DNA of 34,118 bases from Bacillota bacterium (GCA_023404715.1 JAEYAR010000022.1:1-34118); one strand, 5' to 3'. Numbered from the stretch's first letter, positions 1 through 9,052 are shown. Numbers and translations are program-made. Notes: a model not told the origin generated them from the letters alone.

Positions 1-52
1 CCTCCCCTTCATGCATCCCCAACTAAGAGACTGTGGTTTTTCAACGGTCTGG

Positions 53-83
53 GGCGGCGCAATACGAGCCGCCTTTTTATTTG
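53..83 (+). terminator. Intrinsic terminator of a gene upstream of the window
   Basis: GGCGGC (53-58) pairs with GCCGCC (68-73) across a 9-nt loop and is followed at once by TTTTTATTT. No gene precedes it inside the window, so it probably ends a plus-strand gene lying to the left. Confidence 0.6.
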
Positions 84-106
84 CTCAAAAAACGTAAAAA
101 CGTCAC

Positions 107-149
107 GCCGGACCGGTTTTGAGGAAAAACGAAATCCGGCCTATTTTTT
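107..149 (+). terminator. Possible second hairpin with T-tract
   Basis: GCCGGA (107-112) pairs with TCCGGC (135-140), with an inner GTTTT/AAAAC stem (116-120 with 126-130), and six Ts follow at 144-149. It may be a backup terminator. The rest of positions 84-277 shows no credible gene. Confidence 0.35.
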
Positions 150-277
150 GAACGTCCAAAGAGGTTGATGAGACTTGATCCGGGGTTTAGATGAATCGAC
201 AACGGGAGCTGAAAAAACTCAATAAAATCAAGGGATGCGCTTTGAAATATGAAAACGATAAAAAATATAAAATAGGC

Positions 278-306
278 TTGACAGCAGGGCGGTTTTATGC
301 TTTAAT
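278..306 (+). promoter_or_regulatory. Sigma-A promoter of the polyamine regulator/potABCD operon
   Basis: TTGACA (278-283), a 17-bp spacer, then TTTAAT (301-306). Transcription would begin near 313, about 50 bases before the GTG start of the XRE-cupin gene. It is the only good promoter seen before potABCD. Confidence 0.75.
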
Positions 307-314
307 GAGTTTTG

Positions 315-329
315 CTGCGATAATCGCAG
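315..329. promoter_or_regulatory. Dyad at the transcription start, candidate operator
   Basis: CTGCGA-TAA-TCGCAG is a perfect inverted repeat with 6-bp arms centred on 322, just downstream of the -10 box. The position suits steric repression, most simply by the XRE-cupin protein encoded next. A transcript hairpin is the alternative. Confidence 0.45.
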
Positions 330-363
330 GGATTGGTCACAGCAAACCGAAGGGAGTGGTTTT

Positions 364-909
364 GTGGAAATAAACATTGGGGATAAGATCAAGAGCCTAC
401 GCCTGCGCAATAACCTGACCCAGAAGGAGCTGGCCGACCGTTGCGAGCTTTCCAAGGGATTCATCTCTCAGCTCGAGAGCAACCAGACGTCGCCCTCCCT
501 CTCCACGCTCGAGGACATCCTCGTGACGCTGGGGTCGAGCTTTCGCGAGTTTTTCGCCAGCGAGGCGGCTGAGAAGCCCGTCTACCGCAAGGAGGACGTA
601 TTTATCAAGGAAGCGCCGGACCTGGGCGTGATCATCCATTGGCTGATCCCCAACGCGCAAAAGAAGGATATCGAGCCGATCCTCATGACGCTTTCGCCCG
701 GCGGGCACAGCGAGCTGGACCTACCGCACATCGGCGAGGAGTTCGGCTACGTGCTCGCCGGCAGCGTGCAGCTCAATTTGGGCGAGCGCTCGTATAAGGT
801 GCGCAAGGGCGACAGCTTTTCCTTCAAGCCCGACGGCCCGCACAATCTGGTGAATGCGGGCAAGACCGACGCGACGGTGCTGTGGGTCTGCACGCCGCCG
901 AACTTTTAA
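364..909 (+). CDS. XRE-family regulator with C-terminal cupin domain
   Basis: A 181-residue protein with an N-terminal XRE helix-turn-helix (about residues 8-62, with NLTQKELADRCELSKGFISQ) and a C-terminal cupin_2 barrel (about 108-178, with IGEEFGYVLAGSVQL and GDSFSFKPDGPH). This architecture is that of PuuR-like and related regulators of polyamine or amino-acid uptake, in which the cupin senses a small ligand. The GTG start at 364 is set by AGGGAG at 351-356. It lies 23 bp before potA under one promoter, so it most likely controls the polyamine transporter and itself, perhaps through the dyad at 315-329. The ligand is not visible from sequence; a polyamine is inferred from the neighbours. 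Confidence 0.9.
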   Translation: MEINIGDKIKSLRLRNNLTQKELADRCELSKGFISQLESNQTSPSLSTLEDILVTLGSSFREFFASEAAEKPVYRKEDVFIKEAPDLGVIIHWLIPNAQKKDIEPILMTLSPGGHSELDLPHIGEEFGYVLAGSVQLNLGERSYKVRKGDSFSFKPDGPHNLVNAGKTDATVLWVCTPPNF

Positions 910-932
910 TCAAACCGAGGAGGGGAGCGGAC

Positions 933-2035
<1,103 letters not shown>

Positions 2036-2039
<4 letters not shown>

Positions 2040-2977
2040 CGGGGGTGAGGGCCGTGCGCAAGAACGCGCTGCTGTTTCCGTTTATGGTATGGCTTTTGCT
2101 CTTTATTCTCGTGCCGCTGGGGCTCATCGTCTACTACGGCGTGACGGTGGAGACGCCCATCCCCTATGAGGAGGCCGTGCAGCCGGACGGCTCCGTGCTG
2201 TACAGGCTGGAGGACGGCACATTGCTGGAGGAAGAGCCCTGGGAGACGACGCAGGAGTTTTCGCTGCAAAATTTTGCGCGCGTATTCGAGCCGATGTATC
2301 TGAAGCTGCTGGCGCGCTCGCTGCGCATCGCGCTCTTTACCACGCTTTGGTGCCTGGCGCTGGGTTACCCTCTGGCCCTGATCCTGACGGGACGGGGATT
2401 CAAACGGCGGAACCTCTTCCTCATGCTGATCATCCTGCCCATGTGGATGAACTTTCTGCTGCGTACCTATTCCTGGATGTCTTTGCTAGAAAACTCGGGG
2501 CTTGTGAACAGCCTGCTGGAGGCGCTGGGCTTTGAGCGCATCCAATTCCTCTACACGGAAGGCGCGGTCGTGCTGGGCATGACGTACAATTTCCTGCCCT
2601 TCATGGTGCTGCCCCTCTACACCGTGATGGAGAAGATCGATCACAGCCTGCTCGAGGCGGCGGCCGACCTGGGGGCGAACCCGGCCCAGTCGTTTATGCG
2701 CATCACGCTTCCGTTCTCTCTGCCGGGAATTTTGGAGGGCATTACGATGGTGTTCGTGCCCGCGGTGACGACGTTCGTCATCTCTCAGCTCATGGGCGGC
2801 GGCAAGGTGCCGCTCATCGGCGACATCATCCAGCAGCAGTTTGGCAAGGCCAACGACTGGCATTTCGGCTCTACGCTCTCGCTTCTGGTGATGGGGGTCG
2901 TGCTCGCGTTCATGTACGCGCTCGGGCGCGCGGACAAGGAAGAGGACGAAGAAAAACGGGGGGTGCGGATCCTGTGA
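2036..2977 (+). CDS. potB: Spermidine/putrescine ABC transporter permease PotB
   Basis: A 313-residue inner-membrane permease with about six membrane segments, the first near residues 14-34. The cytoplasmic EAA loop that docks on PotA is LLEAAADLGANPAQSFMRITLP. After the first helix there is an acidic extracytoplasmic stretch of roughly 40 residues (VETPIPYEEAVQPDGS onward), which seems longer than in classical PotB. The GTG start overlaps the potA stop as GTGA; GTG codons at 2045 and 2054 are alternatives. It ends in a GTGA overlap with potC. The pairing with potC and potD fixes its role well. Confidence 0.93.
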
Positions 2978-3780
2978 AGGCATGCTTAAAGCGTTTTTAC
3001 GTAGCGCTCATCCTGATGTTCCTCTACACGCCGATCGTGCTGCTGATCGTCTTTTCCTTCAATGCGAGCAAGTCCCGCGCGGTATGGGAGGGATTTACCC
3101 TGGATTGGTACCGCGAGCTGTTTGCGGACCGCAAAATCATAGCCGCGCTGCAAAACACGCTCTCCATCGGCCTGATCGCCGCGGCCGTCTCCACGTTGGT
3201 CGGCACCCTGGCCGCGATCGGCCTGTATCAGATTAAGAAGGGGCCGCGCGCCGCGCTGATGGCGCTGTGCAACCTGCCGATGCTCAACTCTGAGATCGTG
3301 ACGGGCGTCTCTTTGATGCTGCTATATACGGCGATGAACATGGAGCTGGGGTATCTAACGCTGCTGCTCTCGCACGTGGCGTTCTGTATCCCGTACGTCG
3401 TGCTCTCAGTGCTGCCCAAGCTGCGCCAGCTCGACCCGCATCTTGCGGAGGCGGCGCAGGATTTGGGCGCGACGCCGCTACAGGCGTTCTTCAAAGTGAT
3501 CCTGCCGGATATCATGCCCGGCGTGTTCAGCGGTTTTTTGCTCGCGCTCACCATGTCCATCGACGACTTCGTCATTTCCTTTTTCACGACGGGCATGGGC
3601 GTGCAGAATCTGAGCATCACCATCTACACGATGGCCAAGCGCGGCATTTCGCCCAAGATCAACGCGCTGTCGACCCTCATCTTCCTGACGGTGCTGGCGC
3701 TGCTGGTGATCGTCAACCTGCCCGAGTTCATCGACAAGGACAAAAAGGACCGAAAGACGGGCCGCGTACGGGCGGCCTGA
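2974..3780 (+). CDS. potC: Spermidine/putrescine ABC transporter permease PotC
   Basis: The second permease subunit, 268 residues, of normal length for PotC, with about six hydrophobic segments beginning at residues 9-29 (ALILMFLYTPIVLLIVFSF). The EAA loop is LAEAAQDLGATPLQAFFKVILP, followed by the family-typical SIDDFVISFFTTG. It forms the membrane channel with PotB. The GTG start overlaps the potB stop by 4 bp, and potD begins within about 30 bp of its end, so the four genes make one operon. Confidence 0.94.
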   Translation: MKACLKRFYVALILMFLYTPIVLLIVFSFNASKSRAVWEGFTLDWYRELFADRKIIAALQNTLSIGLIAAAVSTLVGTLAAIGLYQIKKGPRAALMALCNLPMLNSEIVTGVSLMLLYTAMNMELGYLTLLLSHVAFCIPYVVLSVLPKLRQLDPHLAEAAQDLGATPLQAFFKVILPDIMPGVFSGFLLALTMSIDDFVISFFTTGMGVQNLSITIYTMAKRGISPKINALSTLIFLTVLALLVIVNLPEFIDKDKKDRKTGRVRAA

Positions 3781-3806
3781 CAATGAAGAAACGGAGGACT
3801 TGCCAA

Positions 3807-4850
3807 GTGAAACGGACGAATATTTTTCTTTGCCTGCTGCTCTCGCTCGCCCTAGCGCTGCCCGTCTGCGCTCAGGCCGCGCAGGAGACGATTACCGTCT
3901 ACAACTGGGGCGACTACATCGACGAGGATGTGCTCTATCAGTTCGAGGACGAGACCGGCATCCGCGTCGTCTACGAGACCTTTGAGACGAACGAGGACAT
4001 GTACACCAAGCTCAAGAAGAGTCGGGCCGGATACGACGTGATCTTCCCCTCGGACTACATGGTCGAGCGCATGATCAAGGAAAAAATGCTGCGCGAGATC
4101 GATTGGAACAACATCCCCAACGCCGTGCAGGTACAGGAGCGCTTCACAAACCTCTCCTACGACCCGGAGAACAAGTTCTCCGTGCCCTACACATGGGGCA
4201 CGATGGGCATCCTCTACAACAAAACGATGGTAGACGAAGCCCCGACCTCCTGGAGCGCGCTGTGGGACGAGCAATACGCCGGAAGTATCCTGATGCTAAA
4301 CTCCTCCCGCGATACGCTGGCCATCGCGCTCAAGGCCCTGGGCTATCCGCTCAACTCGGTAGACGAGGCGGAGCTGGAGGCGGTCAAGCAGCGCCTGATC
4401 GAGCAAAGCCCGCTGGTGCTCGCCTACGTCGTAGACGAGGTGAAGGACAAAATGATCGCGGGCGAGGCGGCGCTGGCGCTCGTATGGGCGGGCGACGCGA
4501 CCTATTGCATGGAGGAAAACGAAGACCTGGCCTACGTCATCCCGCAGGAAGGGTCCAACATCTTCTTCGATGCGATGTGCATCCCCGCTGCGGCCAAGAA
4601 CCCCGAGGGCGCGGAAAGGTTCATCGATTTCCTCTGCCGCCCGGACATCGCCAAGCAGAACTTTGAGTACGTCGGATACGCGATCCCCAATCAGGGCGCG
4701 ATCGACCTGCTGGGCGAGGATTATCTGAGCTCGCCCGTCTCCAACCCGCCGCAGGAGCTGCTCGACAAATGCGAAATCTTCGAATACCTGGGCGAGGCGA
4801 CGAAGACCTACGACCGCATCTGGACGGAAATCATCACCTCGCTGATGTAA
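3807..4850 (+). CDS. potD: Spermidine/putrescine-binding protein PotD
   Basis: The extracellular substrate-binding subunit (family 1 solute-binding fold) that delivers polyamine to PotBC. It begins with a signal peptide (KRTNIFLCLLLSLALALPVCAQA) followed by the PotD-like mature start ITVYNWGDYIDEDVL. VIFPSDYMVERM and the C-terminal IDFLCRPDIAKQN region also fit the family. Two starts are possible: ATG 3783 has no ribosome binding site, whereas GTG 3807 has GGAGG at 3793-3797 with 9-bp spacing, so 3807 is preferred (347 residues). The Cys in LPVC is not in a good lipobox (V rather than G/A/S at -1), so cleavage after AQA is more likely than lipidation. Confidence 0.93.
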   Translation: MKRTNIFLCLLLSLALALPVCAQAAQETITVYNWGDYIDEDVLYQFEDETGIRVVYETFETNEDMYTKLKKSRAGYDVIFPSDYMVERMIKEKMLREIDWNNIPNAVQVQERFTNLSYDPENKFSVPYTWGTMGILYNKTMVDEAPTSWSALWDEQYAGSILMLNSSRDTLAIALKALGYPLNSVDEAELEAVKQRLIEQSPLVLAYVVDEVKDKMIAGEAALALVWAGDATYCMEENEDLAYVIPQEGSNIFFDAMCIPAAAKNPEGAERFIDFLCRPDIAKQNFEYVGYAIPNQGAIDLLGEDYLSSPVSNPPQELLDKCEIFEYLGEATKTYDRIWTEIITSLM

Positions 4851-4877
4851 AGACCGTGGATAAAGAAGGGATCGGGT

Positions 4878-5171
4878 ATGCAGGGAACGGGGATCAAGCC
4901 GGAGGTCATCCGAGAGATCCGCGATCTGGCGCGGACGTACGGCGTTGAAAAGGTCGTCCTCTTCGGTTCTAGGGCCCGCGGCGATTACCACAGGGTCAGC
5001 GATATCGATTTGGCGATTATGGGCGGGAATAAGGCCGCCTTCGCGCTGGACGTCGATGAGGATACATCCACCTTGCTGAGGTTCGATATCGTCGATCTGG
5101 ACGGGCAGGTGCAGCCGGAGCTGCTTGAATCCATTCGCCGGGAGGGACGGGTGATCTATGAAGAAGTATGA
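4878..5171 (+). CDS. MNT-domain nucleotidyltransferase, putative antitoxin (MntA-like)
   Basis: A 97-residue minimal nucleotidyltransferase. The catalytic motif GS-x10-DxD is intact: G30-S31 and D42-x-D44, with the third acidic ligand probably D70 or D73 in RFDIVDL. In characterised HEPN/MNT modules such proteins neutralise the HEPN RNase by AMPylating a tyrosine near its active site. The ATG at 4878 has GAAGGG 7 bp upstream. It begins 27 bp after potD with no visible terminator between, so it may be read from the pot operon, and it overlaps the HEPN gene by 14 bp. The antitoxin role is inferred from the family and the pairing; closely related proteins are annotated only as nucleotidyltransferase domain proteins. 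Confidence 0.87.
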   Translation: MQGTGIKPEVIREIRDLARTYGVEKVVLFGSRARGDYHRVSDIDLAIMGGNKAAFALDVDEDTSTLLRFDIVDLDGQVQPELLESIRREGRVIYEEV

Positions 5172-5547
5172 AAACTTCTGCGCTTCGCTGGCAAATTTGA
5201 AAGATATCTACGATTATGAGGAGCCCTATAGCAATATCGTGCTCACGGGCATGGTCGCGCTCTATGAGATTTGTTTCGAACAGTCGTGGAAGGCGATTCA
5301 GGAGCTGATGGAGAAAAGCGGGGCCGCCGTGGCCAGGACAGGTTCCCCCAAACAGATTCTCAAGACCGCCTACGAAATGGGCATGATCGAGGACGAGGCA
5401 ATCTGGCTGCGCGCTCTGCAGGCGCGGAATCTGGCGACGCATGCCTACAATCAAGCGGTGGCGAGCGAAATTGTCAAGGCCGTGAAGAAGGACTATTACC
5501 CCATGTTTTGCGCATTGAAAGCCGAGGTCGACGAAAACTGGATATGA
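5158..5547 (+). CDS. HEPN-domain protein, HI0074/HepT-like putative toxin
   Basis: A 129-residue, mostly helical protein of the nucleotidyltransferase substrate-binding (HI0074-like) HEPN group. The RNase signature R-x4-H-x-Y is complete: R90-NLAT-H95-A-Y97. In studied HepT proteins R and H form the RNase site and the Tyr is the residue modified by MntA. GGAGGGACGGG (5141-5151) precedes the ATG, inside the MNT gene, so the two are translationally coupled. A 19-bp-stem terminator begins 9 bp after the stop. Whether it is an active toxin or a substrate-binding partner cannot be decided from sequence, but the full motif favours an RNase. Confidence 0.85.
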   Translation: MKKYENFCASLANLKDIYDYEEPYSNIVLTGMVALYEICFEQSWKAIQELMEKSGAAVARTGSPKQILKTAYEMGMIEDEAIWLRALQARNLATHAYNQAVASEIVKAVKKDYYPMFCALKAEVDENWI

Positions 5548-5555
5548 CGGGATAT

Positions 5556-5606
5556 GAAAAGAAATGCCGGACGCTCCTGCGGGAGCCGCGTCCGGCATTT
5601 CTTTTC
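5556..5606. terminator. Strong bidirectional terminator
   Basis: A perfect 19-bp stem: 5556-5574 pairs with 5588-5606 around a 13-nt loop. The arm ends GAAAAG...CTTTTC supply a T-rich tail in both directions. It lies between the HEPN gene (plus) and the convergent phosphodiesterase gene (minus) and should stop transcription from both. Confidence 0.85.
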
Positions 5607-5642
5607 GTAGAAGCCGTGGAGGGAAACGTCGTATCCGGTCAG

Positions 5643-6941
5643 TTAACAATCCCGCAGCAGCGCATCCAGACATGCGCCGTCGGTATCGCTTAAATCGAGG
5701 CCCAGAACGCGGGCAAACGTGGGGGCTTCGTCCACCAGCGCGGCATGATCGAGGGAGGCGCCTGCCCGGATATGTGGGCCGAAGGCCATAAAGGTAGGCT
5801 GAGGCCCCTTGTCCGGCTGGTGCCCATGCGTCGCACGGCTAACTCGGTAATCAGAAAACGCTGCGCTACGCACGAGTGGACGATGCCAATCGTTATCAAA
5901 CGCTGTGAAACCATCCCCCTCCAGCATAAAGGAGAAACCGCCGGACACATGCTCTTCCGATGCCGCCTCCGCGGCCGTATATACGCGCGAAATGCCGTAG
6001 ACGCCATCGTCGCACAGCCGCTGCAGCACGGCCTGCGTTCGCTTGCGCGCAGCTTCGTTCTTGGGATCTTTCAGGTAAACCTGGGCAGACAGCGCGCACG
6101 ACTTGGCAAACGCCGTAAAATCATTGATATCTCCATTCGCATTTACGTCGATCAATCCGTTTTCGCTCAGGACGGCGTTTAAGGAGAGCATACGTTTGAT
6201 ATTGAGCTGACCATGATCGCTGACAAGAAAAAAGTCGGTCTCTTCATAAATTCCCGTATCTTCACAGGCTTTTATAATATCTCCTAGCCACGCGTCGATC
6301 TCGTGCAGACCATGAAGCACCAGATCGGAAAATACGCCCGTGCTATGCCGGTATCCGTCGATATTAGCGGGATGTATCATCAGTAGGTTTGGCTGATATG
6401 CGCGGATGATCGAGCAAGCGCATCCATAGACAAACGCGTCGTAGTAGGGATGTACCCCGGCCCTGTGCAGATGCAGATTGACGTCGACGATATTTTTCAA
6501 GACTTCCGGACGGCTACCCATGCGGGCATAACAATCTCTAACCGATTCATCCGTTGTTTGCGGCGAGCATTCGTTGATCAAATAATCGATAGACGGGTGA
6601 TTGCCGGTTACAGGCCAGGAGACGGCCGCCGTACGCAGGCCTGCGGCCTTTACCAAATCGAAAAGATCGCTTCCCCGCACATCTTTTCGCAGGGTATGCC
6701 AATCCGATTGTCGGCATAGGAGCGTGGGGATCTCATTGTGAATGATACCGTGTCTAGCGGGGTAGTTCCCCGTCATCAGCGTTACATGGCATGGATAGGT
6801 CAGCGATGGATAGACGGACCTTACGCGCTCGACGCGTGCCGTTTGACCCCATATGCGAGAAAAATTGGGTAGCTTTTGTAGATAGGTCAGATCGTCGTAG
6901 ACCAGCGCATCGTTCGATATGACGATCACATGGCGGCTCAT
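5643..6941 (-). CDS. Type I phosphodiesterase/nucleotide pyrophosphatase (alkaline phosphatase superfamily)
   Basis: A 432-residue member of the NPP branch of the alkaline phosphatase superfamily, binuclear zinc enzymes that cleave phosphodiester or pyrophosphate bonds. The likely nucleophile is T48 in YPSLTYPCH, followed by the typical TGNYPARHGI. Probable metal ligands are D11, D195 and H199 (IDGYRHSTG), D242-H243 (VSDHGQ) and the His in THGHQPDKGP near the C-terminus. There is no signal peptide, so it looks cytoplasmic, unlike many NPPs. The ATG has GGGAGGGG upstream. It is divergent from the sugar transporter and shares its control region, so a phosphorylated or nucleotide sugar is a conceivable substrate, but that is guesswork. 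Confidence 0.88.
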   Translation of the reverse strand: MSRHVIVISNDALVYDDLTYLQKLPNFSRIWGQTARVERVRSVYPSLTYPCHVTLMTGNYPARHGIIHNEIPTLLCRQSDWHTLRKDVRGSDLFDLVKAAGLRTAAVSWPVTGNHPSIDYLINECSPQTTDESVRDCYARMGSRPEVLKNIVDVNLHLHRAGVHPYYDAFVYGCACSIIRAYQPNLLMIHPANIDGYRHSTGVFSDLVLHGLHEIDAWLGDIIKACEDTGIYEETDFFLVSDHGQLNIKRMLSLNAVLSENGLIDVNANGDINDFTAFAKSCALSAQVYLKDPKNEAARKRTQAVLQRLCDDGVYGISRVYTAAEAASEEHVSGGFSFMLEGDGFTAFDNDWHRPLVRSAAFSDYRVSRATHGHQPDKGPQPTFMAFGPHIRAGASLDHAALVDEAPTFARVLGLDLSDTDGACLDALLRDC

Positions 6942-7045
6942 GCGGCCATCACCCCTCCCATTCGCTTACGCGGTATTCTACGCTCTTTCAGCGGCGGAAT
7001 GCCGGAAGCATCTTGATTCTGTTCGTTCGGCGGTTAACCAGCTTC

Positions 7046-7074
7046 ATTATAGAAGGTCAACCTGCCGTTTTCAA
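7046..7074 (-). promoter_or_regulatory. Promoter of the phosphodiesterase gene
   Basis: On the minus strand TTGAAA (7074-7069), a 17-bp spacer and TATAAT (7051-7046). The leader would be about 100 nt. It is back to back with the transporter promoter at 7126-7154, and the repeat at 7092-7125 lies between them. Confidence 0.7.
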
Positions 7075-7091
7075 CGAATAGGGGGATTTTC

Positions 7092-7125
7092 AAAAGAAAT
7101 CAAAGGATTATCCAAAGAGATCAAA
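7092..7125 (+). promoter_or_regulatory. Two direct repeats with 21-bp period, candidate AraC-type activator site
   Basis: AAAAGAAATCAAA (7092-7104) recurs as CAAAGAGATCAAA (7113-7125), 11 of 13 identical, offset exactly 21 bp (two helical turns). The second copy ends at the base before the -35 box at 7126. This is the usual geometry of AraC/XylS-type activation. The YesN-like regulator at 12555 in the same cluster is the likely ligand. Confidence 0.5.
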
Positions 7126-7154
7126 TTGTCCGCGCACATCGGGGATTGTATAAT
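7126..7154 (+). promoter_or_regulatory. Promoter of the carbohydrate transporter operon
   Basis: TTGTCC (7126-7131), 17-bp spacer, TATAAT (7149-7154). Transcription should start near 7161, about 20 bases before the ATG of the first permease. The -10 is perfect and the -35 weak, which fits an activator-dependent promoter. Confidence 0.78.
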
Positions 7155-7180
7155 CAATGCAGAAATGAGGTGCGCGGTCT

Positions 7181-8125
7181 ATGCAAGTTATGGCAAATCG
7201 GCAAAAGGCATCCCCGCTGTTGAAGGCTGCGAGGCATTGGCAAATCTACGCGATGATGCTGCCGGGCCTGCTGCTCATCCTACTCTTTCATTATCTGCCC
7301 ATGCTGGGACTGGTCATGTGCTTCAATGACTTCAATCCGATTCTGGGCGTTCAGGGATTTTGGCAGAGCGAGTGGGTAGGCCTCAAATGGTTTGAAAAGT
7401 TTATCAACTCGTTTTACTTTGAGCGAATCATGCGCAATACGCTACTCATCAACATCGCCAAGTTGCTCTGCGGCTTCTGGGTCCCGATCGTGTTCGCGCT
7501 TCTGCTCAACGAGGAACGAAACCGCATCGTCAAAAAGACGGTACAGACGGTGAGCTACATGCCGTACTTCATCTCCTGGGTCGTGACGATCGCGCTGATG
7601 GATAGCCTGTTTTCGCCGACGTCGGGCTTGGTCAACAACATTCGCAATTCCATGGCGCTGCCCTCCATTTACTTTATGGGCAAGGAGGAATACTTCTACC
7701 CGATGATCATCGGCAGCTCGATCTGGAAGGGATTTGGCTGGTCGTCCATCATCTACCTTGCGGCGATCAGCGGCATCGGCACGGAGATGTACGAGGCGGC
7801 GACCATCGACGGATGCAGTCGGATCAAACAGGCATGGTATATTACGCTGCCTACCATCCGGCCGCTGATCGTCATGATGTTGCTGCTCAACATCGGTGGG
7901 CTGCTCACGAGCGACTTTCAACAGCTGTTTTGCTACATCGGCGGGAATACGAGCCTTTATGAGATCGGCGACGTGATCGACACCTACGTCTACCGCGTGG
8001 GGCTCACCGAATTTCAACTGAGCTTTGGCGCCGCCGTCGGGTTGTTTCGCGGCGTGATCGCCCTGATTCTACTGACAGGGTCGAATTGGATGGTCAAACG
8101 AATGGGCGAAGAAGGCCTGTTTTGA
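7181..8125 (+). CDS. Carbohydrate ABC transporter permease, LplB/YtcP-type family (first permease)
   Basis: A 314-residue binding-protein-dependent permease of the LplB-like group, with six predicted membrane spans (first near residues 24-45, MMLPGLLLILLFHYLPMLGLVM). Family features are the N-terminal FNDFNP stretch and the EAA loop EAATIDGCSRIKQAWYITLP. These systems import oligosaccharides or their derivatives. The ATG at 7181 follows GAGGTG. The second permease and the binding protein follow on the same strand, and no ATPase gene is in the cluster, so a shared MsmX-type ATPase elsewhere is expected. The presence of GH36 and GH2 genes suggests galactoside-type substrates (inference). Confidence 0.9.
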   Translation: MQVMANRQKASPLLKAARHWQIYAMMLPGLLLILLFHYLPMLGLVMCFNDFNPILGVQGFWQSEWVGLKWFEKFINSFYFERIMRNTLLINIAKLLCGFWVPIVFALLLNEERNRIVKKTVQTVSYMPYFISWVVTIALMDSLFSPTSGLVNNIRNSMALPSIYFMGKEEYFYPMIIGSSIWKGFGWSSIIYLAAISGIGTEMYEAATIDGCSRIKQAWYITLPTIRPLIVMMLLLNIGGLLTSDFQQLFCYIGGNTSLYEIGDVIDTYVYRVGLTEFQLSFGAAVGLFRGVIALILLTGSNWMVKRMGEEGLF

Positions 8126-8142
8126 CGGGGAGGGAGACGCAA

Positions 8143-9030
8143 GTGTATTTTCGAAGGACGCCGAAGGATCTGTTTTTTACCTGGCTCATTCGCGTCGTGC
8201 TGATCGCCTGTGGGCTGGCGACGTTGCTGCCCTTTCTGTACGTGTGCGCGATCTCGCTGCTCTCGGAGGCGGAATTTTCCGCCCGCGGACTGGTGATACC
8301 CTCACGCCCCACGCTGGAGAACTACGTGATGTTCATCAAATGGGGCACGAAGATCCAGGACGCTTACGCGGCGACGATCTACATCACGCTCGTGGGCACG
8401 GTGATTGCGCTGATGGCGACGGCGCTGCTCGCCTACGGAATTGCAAAAAAAAGTCTGCCAGGCCAGCCGGCGATCAACGGGCTACTGGTCTTTACCATGT
8501 TCTTTGGCGGCGGCATGATCCCCACCTACATGGTCATCAAGTCGCTTGGATTGCTGAATACGTATTGGTCGATCATTCTGCCGGCATCTGTTTCCGTGTG
8601 GAACACGATGCTCATGCGTACGTTCTTCCGCCAATTGCCGGTCGAATTGGAGGAATCGGCGCGGCTCGATGGCGCAAGCGACTTTCGCATCGCTTTTTCG
8701 ATCATGTTCCCGCTTTCCAAGGCGTCGTTTGCGACGATCGGCCTGTTTTATGCGGTGGGCTTTTGGAACGAATGGTATGCCGCGCTGCTTTACCTGAACA
8801 ACGCGATGATGTATCCGCTGCAGATGGCGCTGCGGGATATCATCACCACCAACGCGCAGGCGCTGGACGCGACCAAAATGGCCTCCGGTATGATGCAGGT
8901 GCGTACGCCCCCCTCGGTGGTGGTGAAGATGACGGCGATCATCTTCACGGTTGGCCCGATTCTGCTCGTCTACCCGTTCGTACAGAAGTACTTTGTGCGC
9001 GGCGTGATGGTGGGCTCGCTCAAGGGATGA
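8143..9030 (+). CDS. Carbohydrate ABC transporter permease (second permease)
   Basis: The partner permease (CUT1 type, AraQ/YtcP-like), 295 residues from GTG 8143. The frame opens at 8086 inside the previous gene, but GGGGAGGGAG (8127-8136) lies about 6-7 bp before GTG 8143, and a protein starting there has the family-typical length. The EAA loop is ESARLDGASDFRIAFSIMFPLSK, preceded by NTMLMRTFFRQLP and followed by AVGFWNEWYAALLYL. Its C-terminus (YPFVQKYFVRGVMVGSLKG) is the usual ending of this family. It starts 17 bp after the first permease. Confidence 0.91.
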   Translation: MYFRRTPKDLFFTWLIRVVLIACGLATLLPFLYVCAISLLSEAEFSARGLVIPSRPTLENYVMFIKWGTKIQDAYAATIYITLVGTVIALMATALLAYGIAKKSLPGQPAINGLLVFTMFFGGGMIPTYMVIKSLGLLNTYWSIILPASVSVWNTMLMRTFFRQLPVELEESARLDGASDFRIAFSIMFPLSKASFATIGLFYAVGFWNEWYAALLYLNNAMMYPLQMALRDIITTNAQALDATKMASGMMQVRTPPSVVVKMTAIIFTVGPILLVYPFVQKYFVRGVMVGSLKG

Positions 9031-9052
9031 ATTTTTCGGCCGCTGAGCTGCG

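Noticed and set aside
191..373. 60-residue open frame before the XRE-cupin gene
   Set aside because: It runs through the promoter at 278-306 and the dyad at 315-329, has no ribosome binding site and ends inside the next gene.
3807..3890. Lipoprotein signal in PotD
   Set aside because: The residue before the cysteine is Val and the context LPVC does not fit a lipobox; cleavage after AQA fits better.
6919..7329. 136-residue open frame across the phosphodiesterase/transporter intergenic region
   Set aside because: It overlaps both divergent promoters and the first permease in another frame, with no family resemblance.
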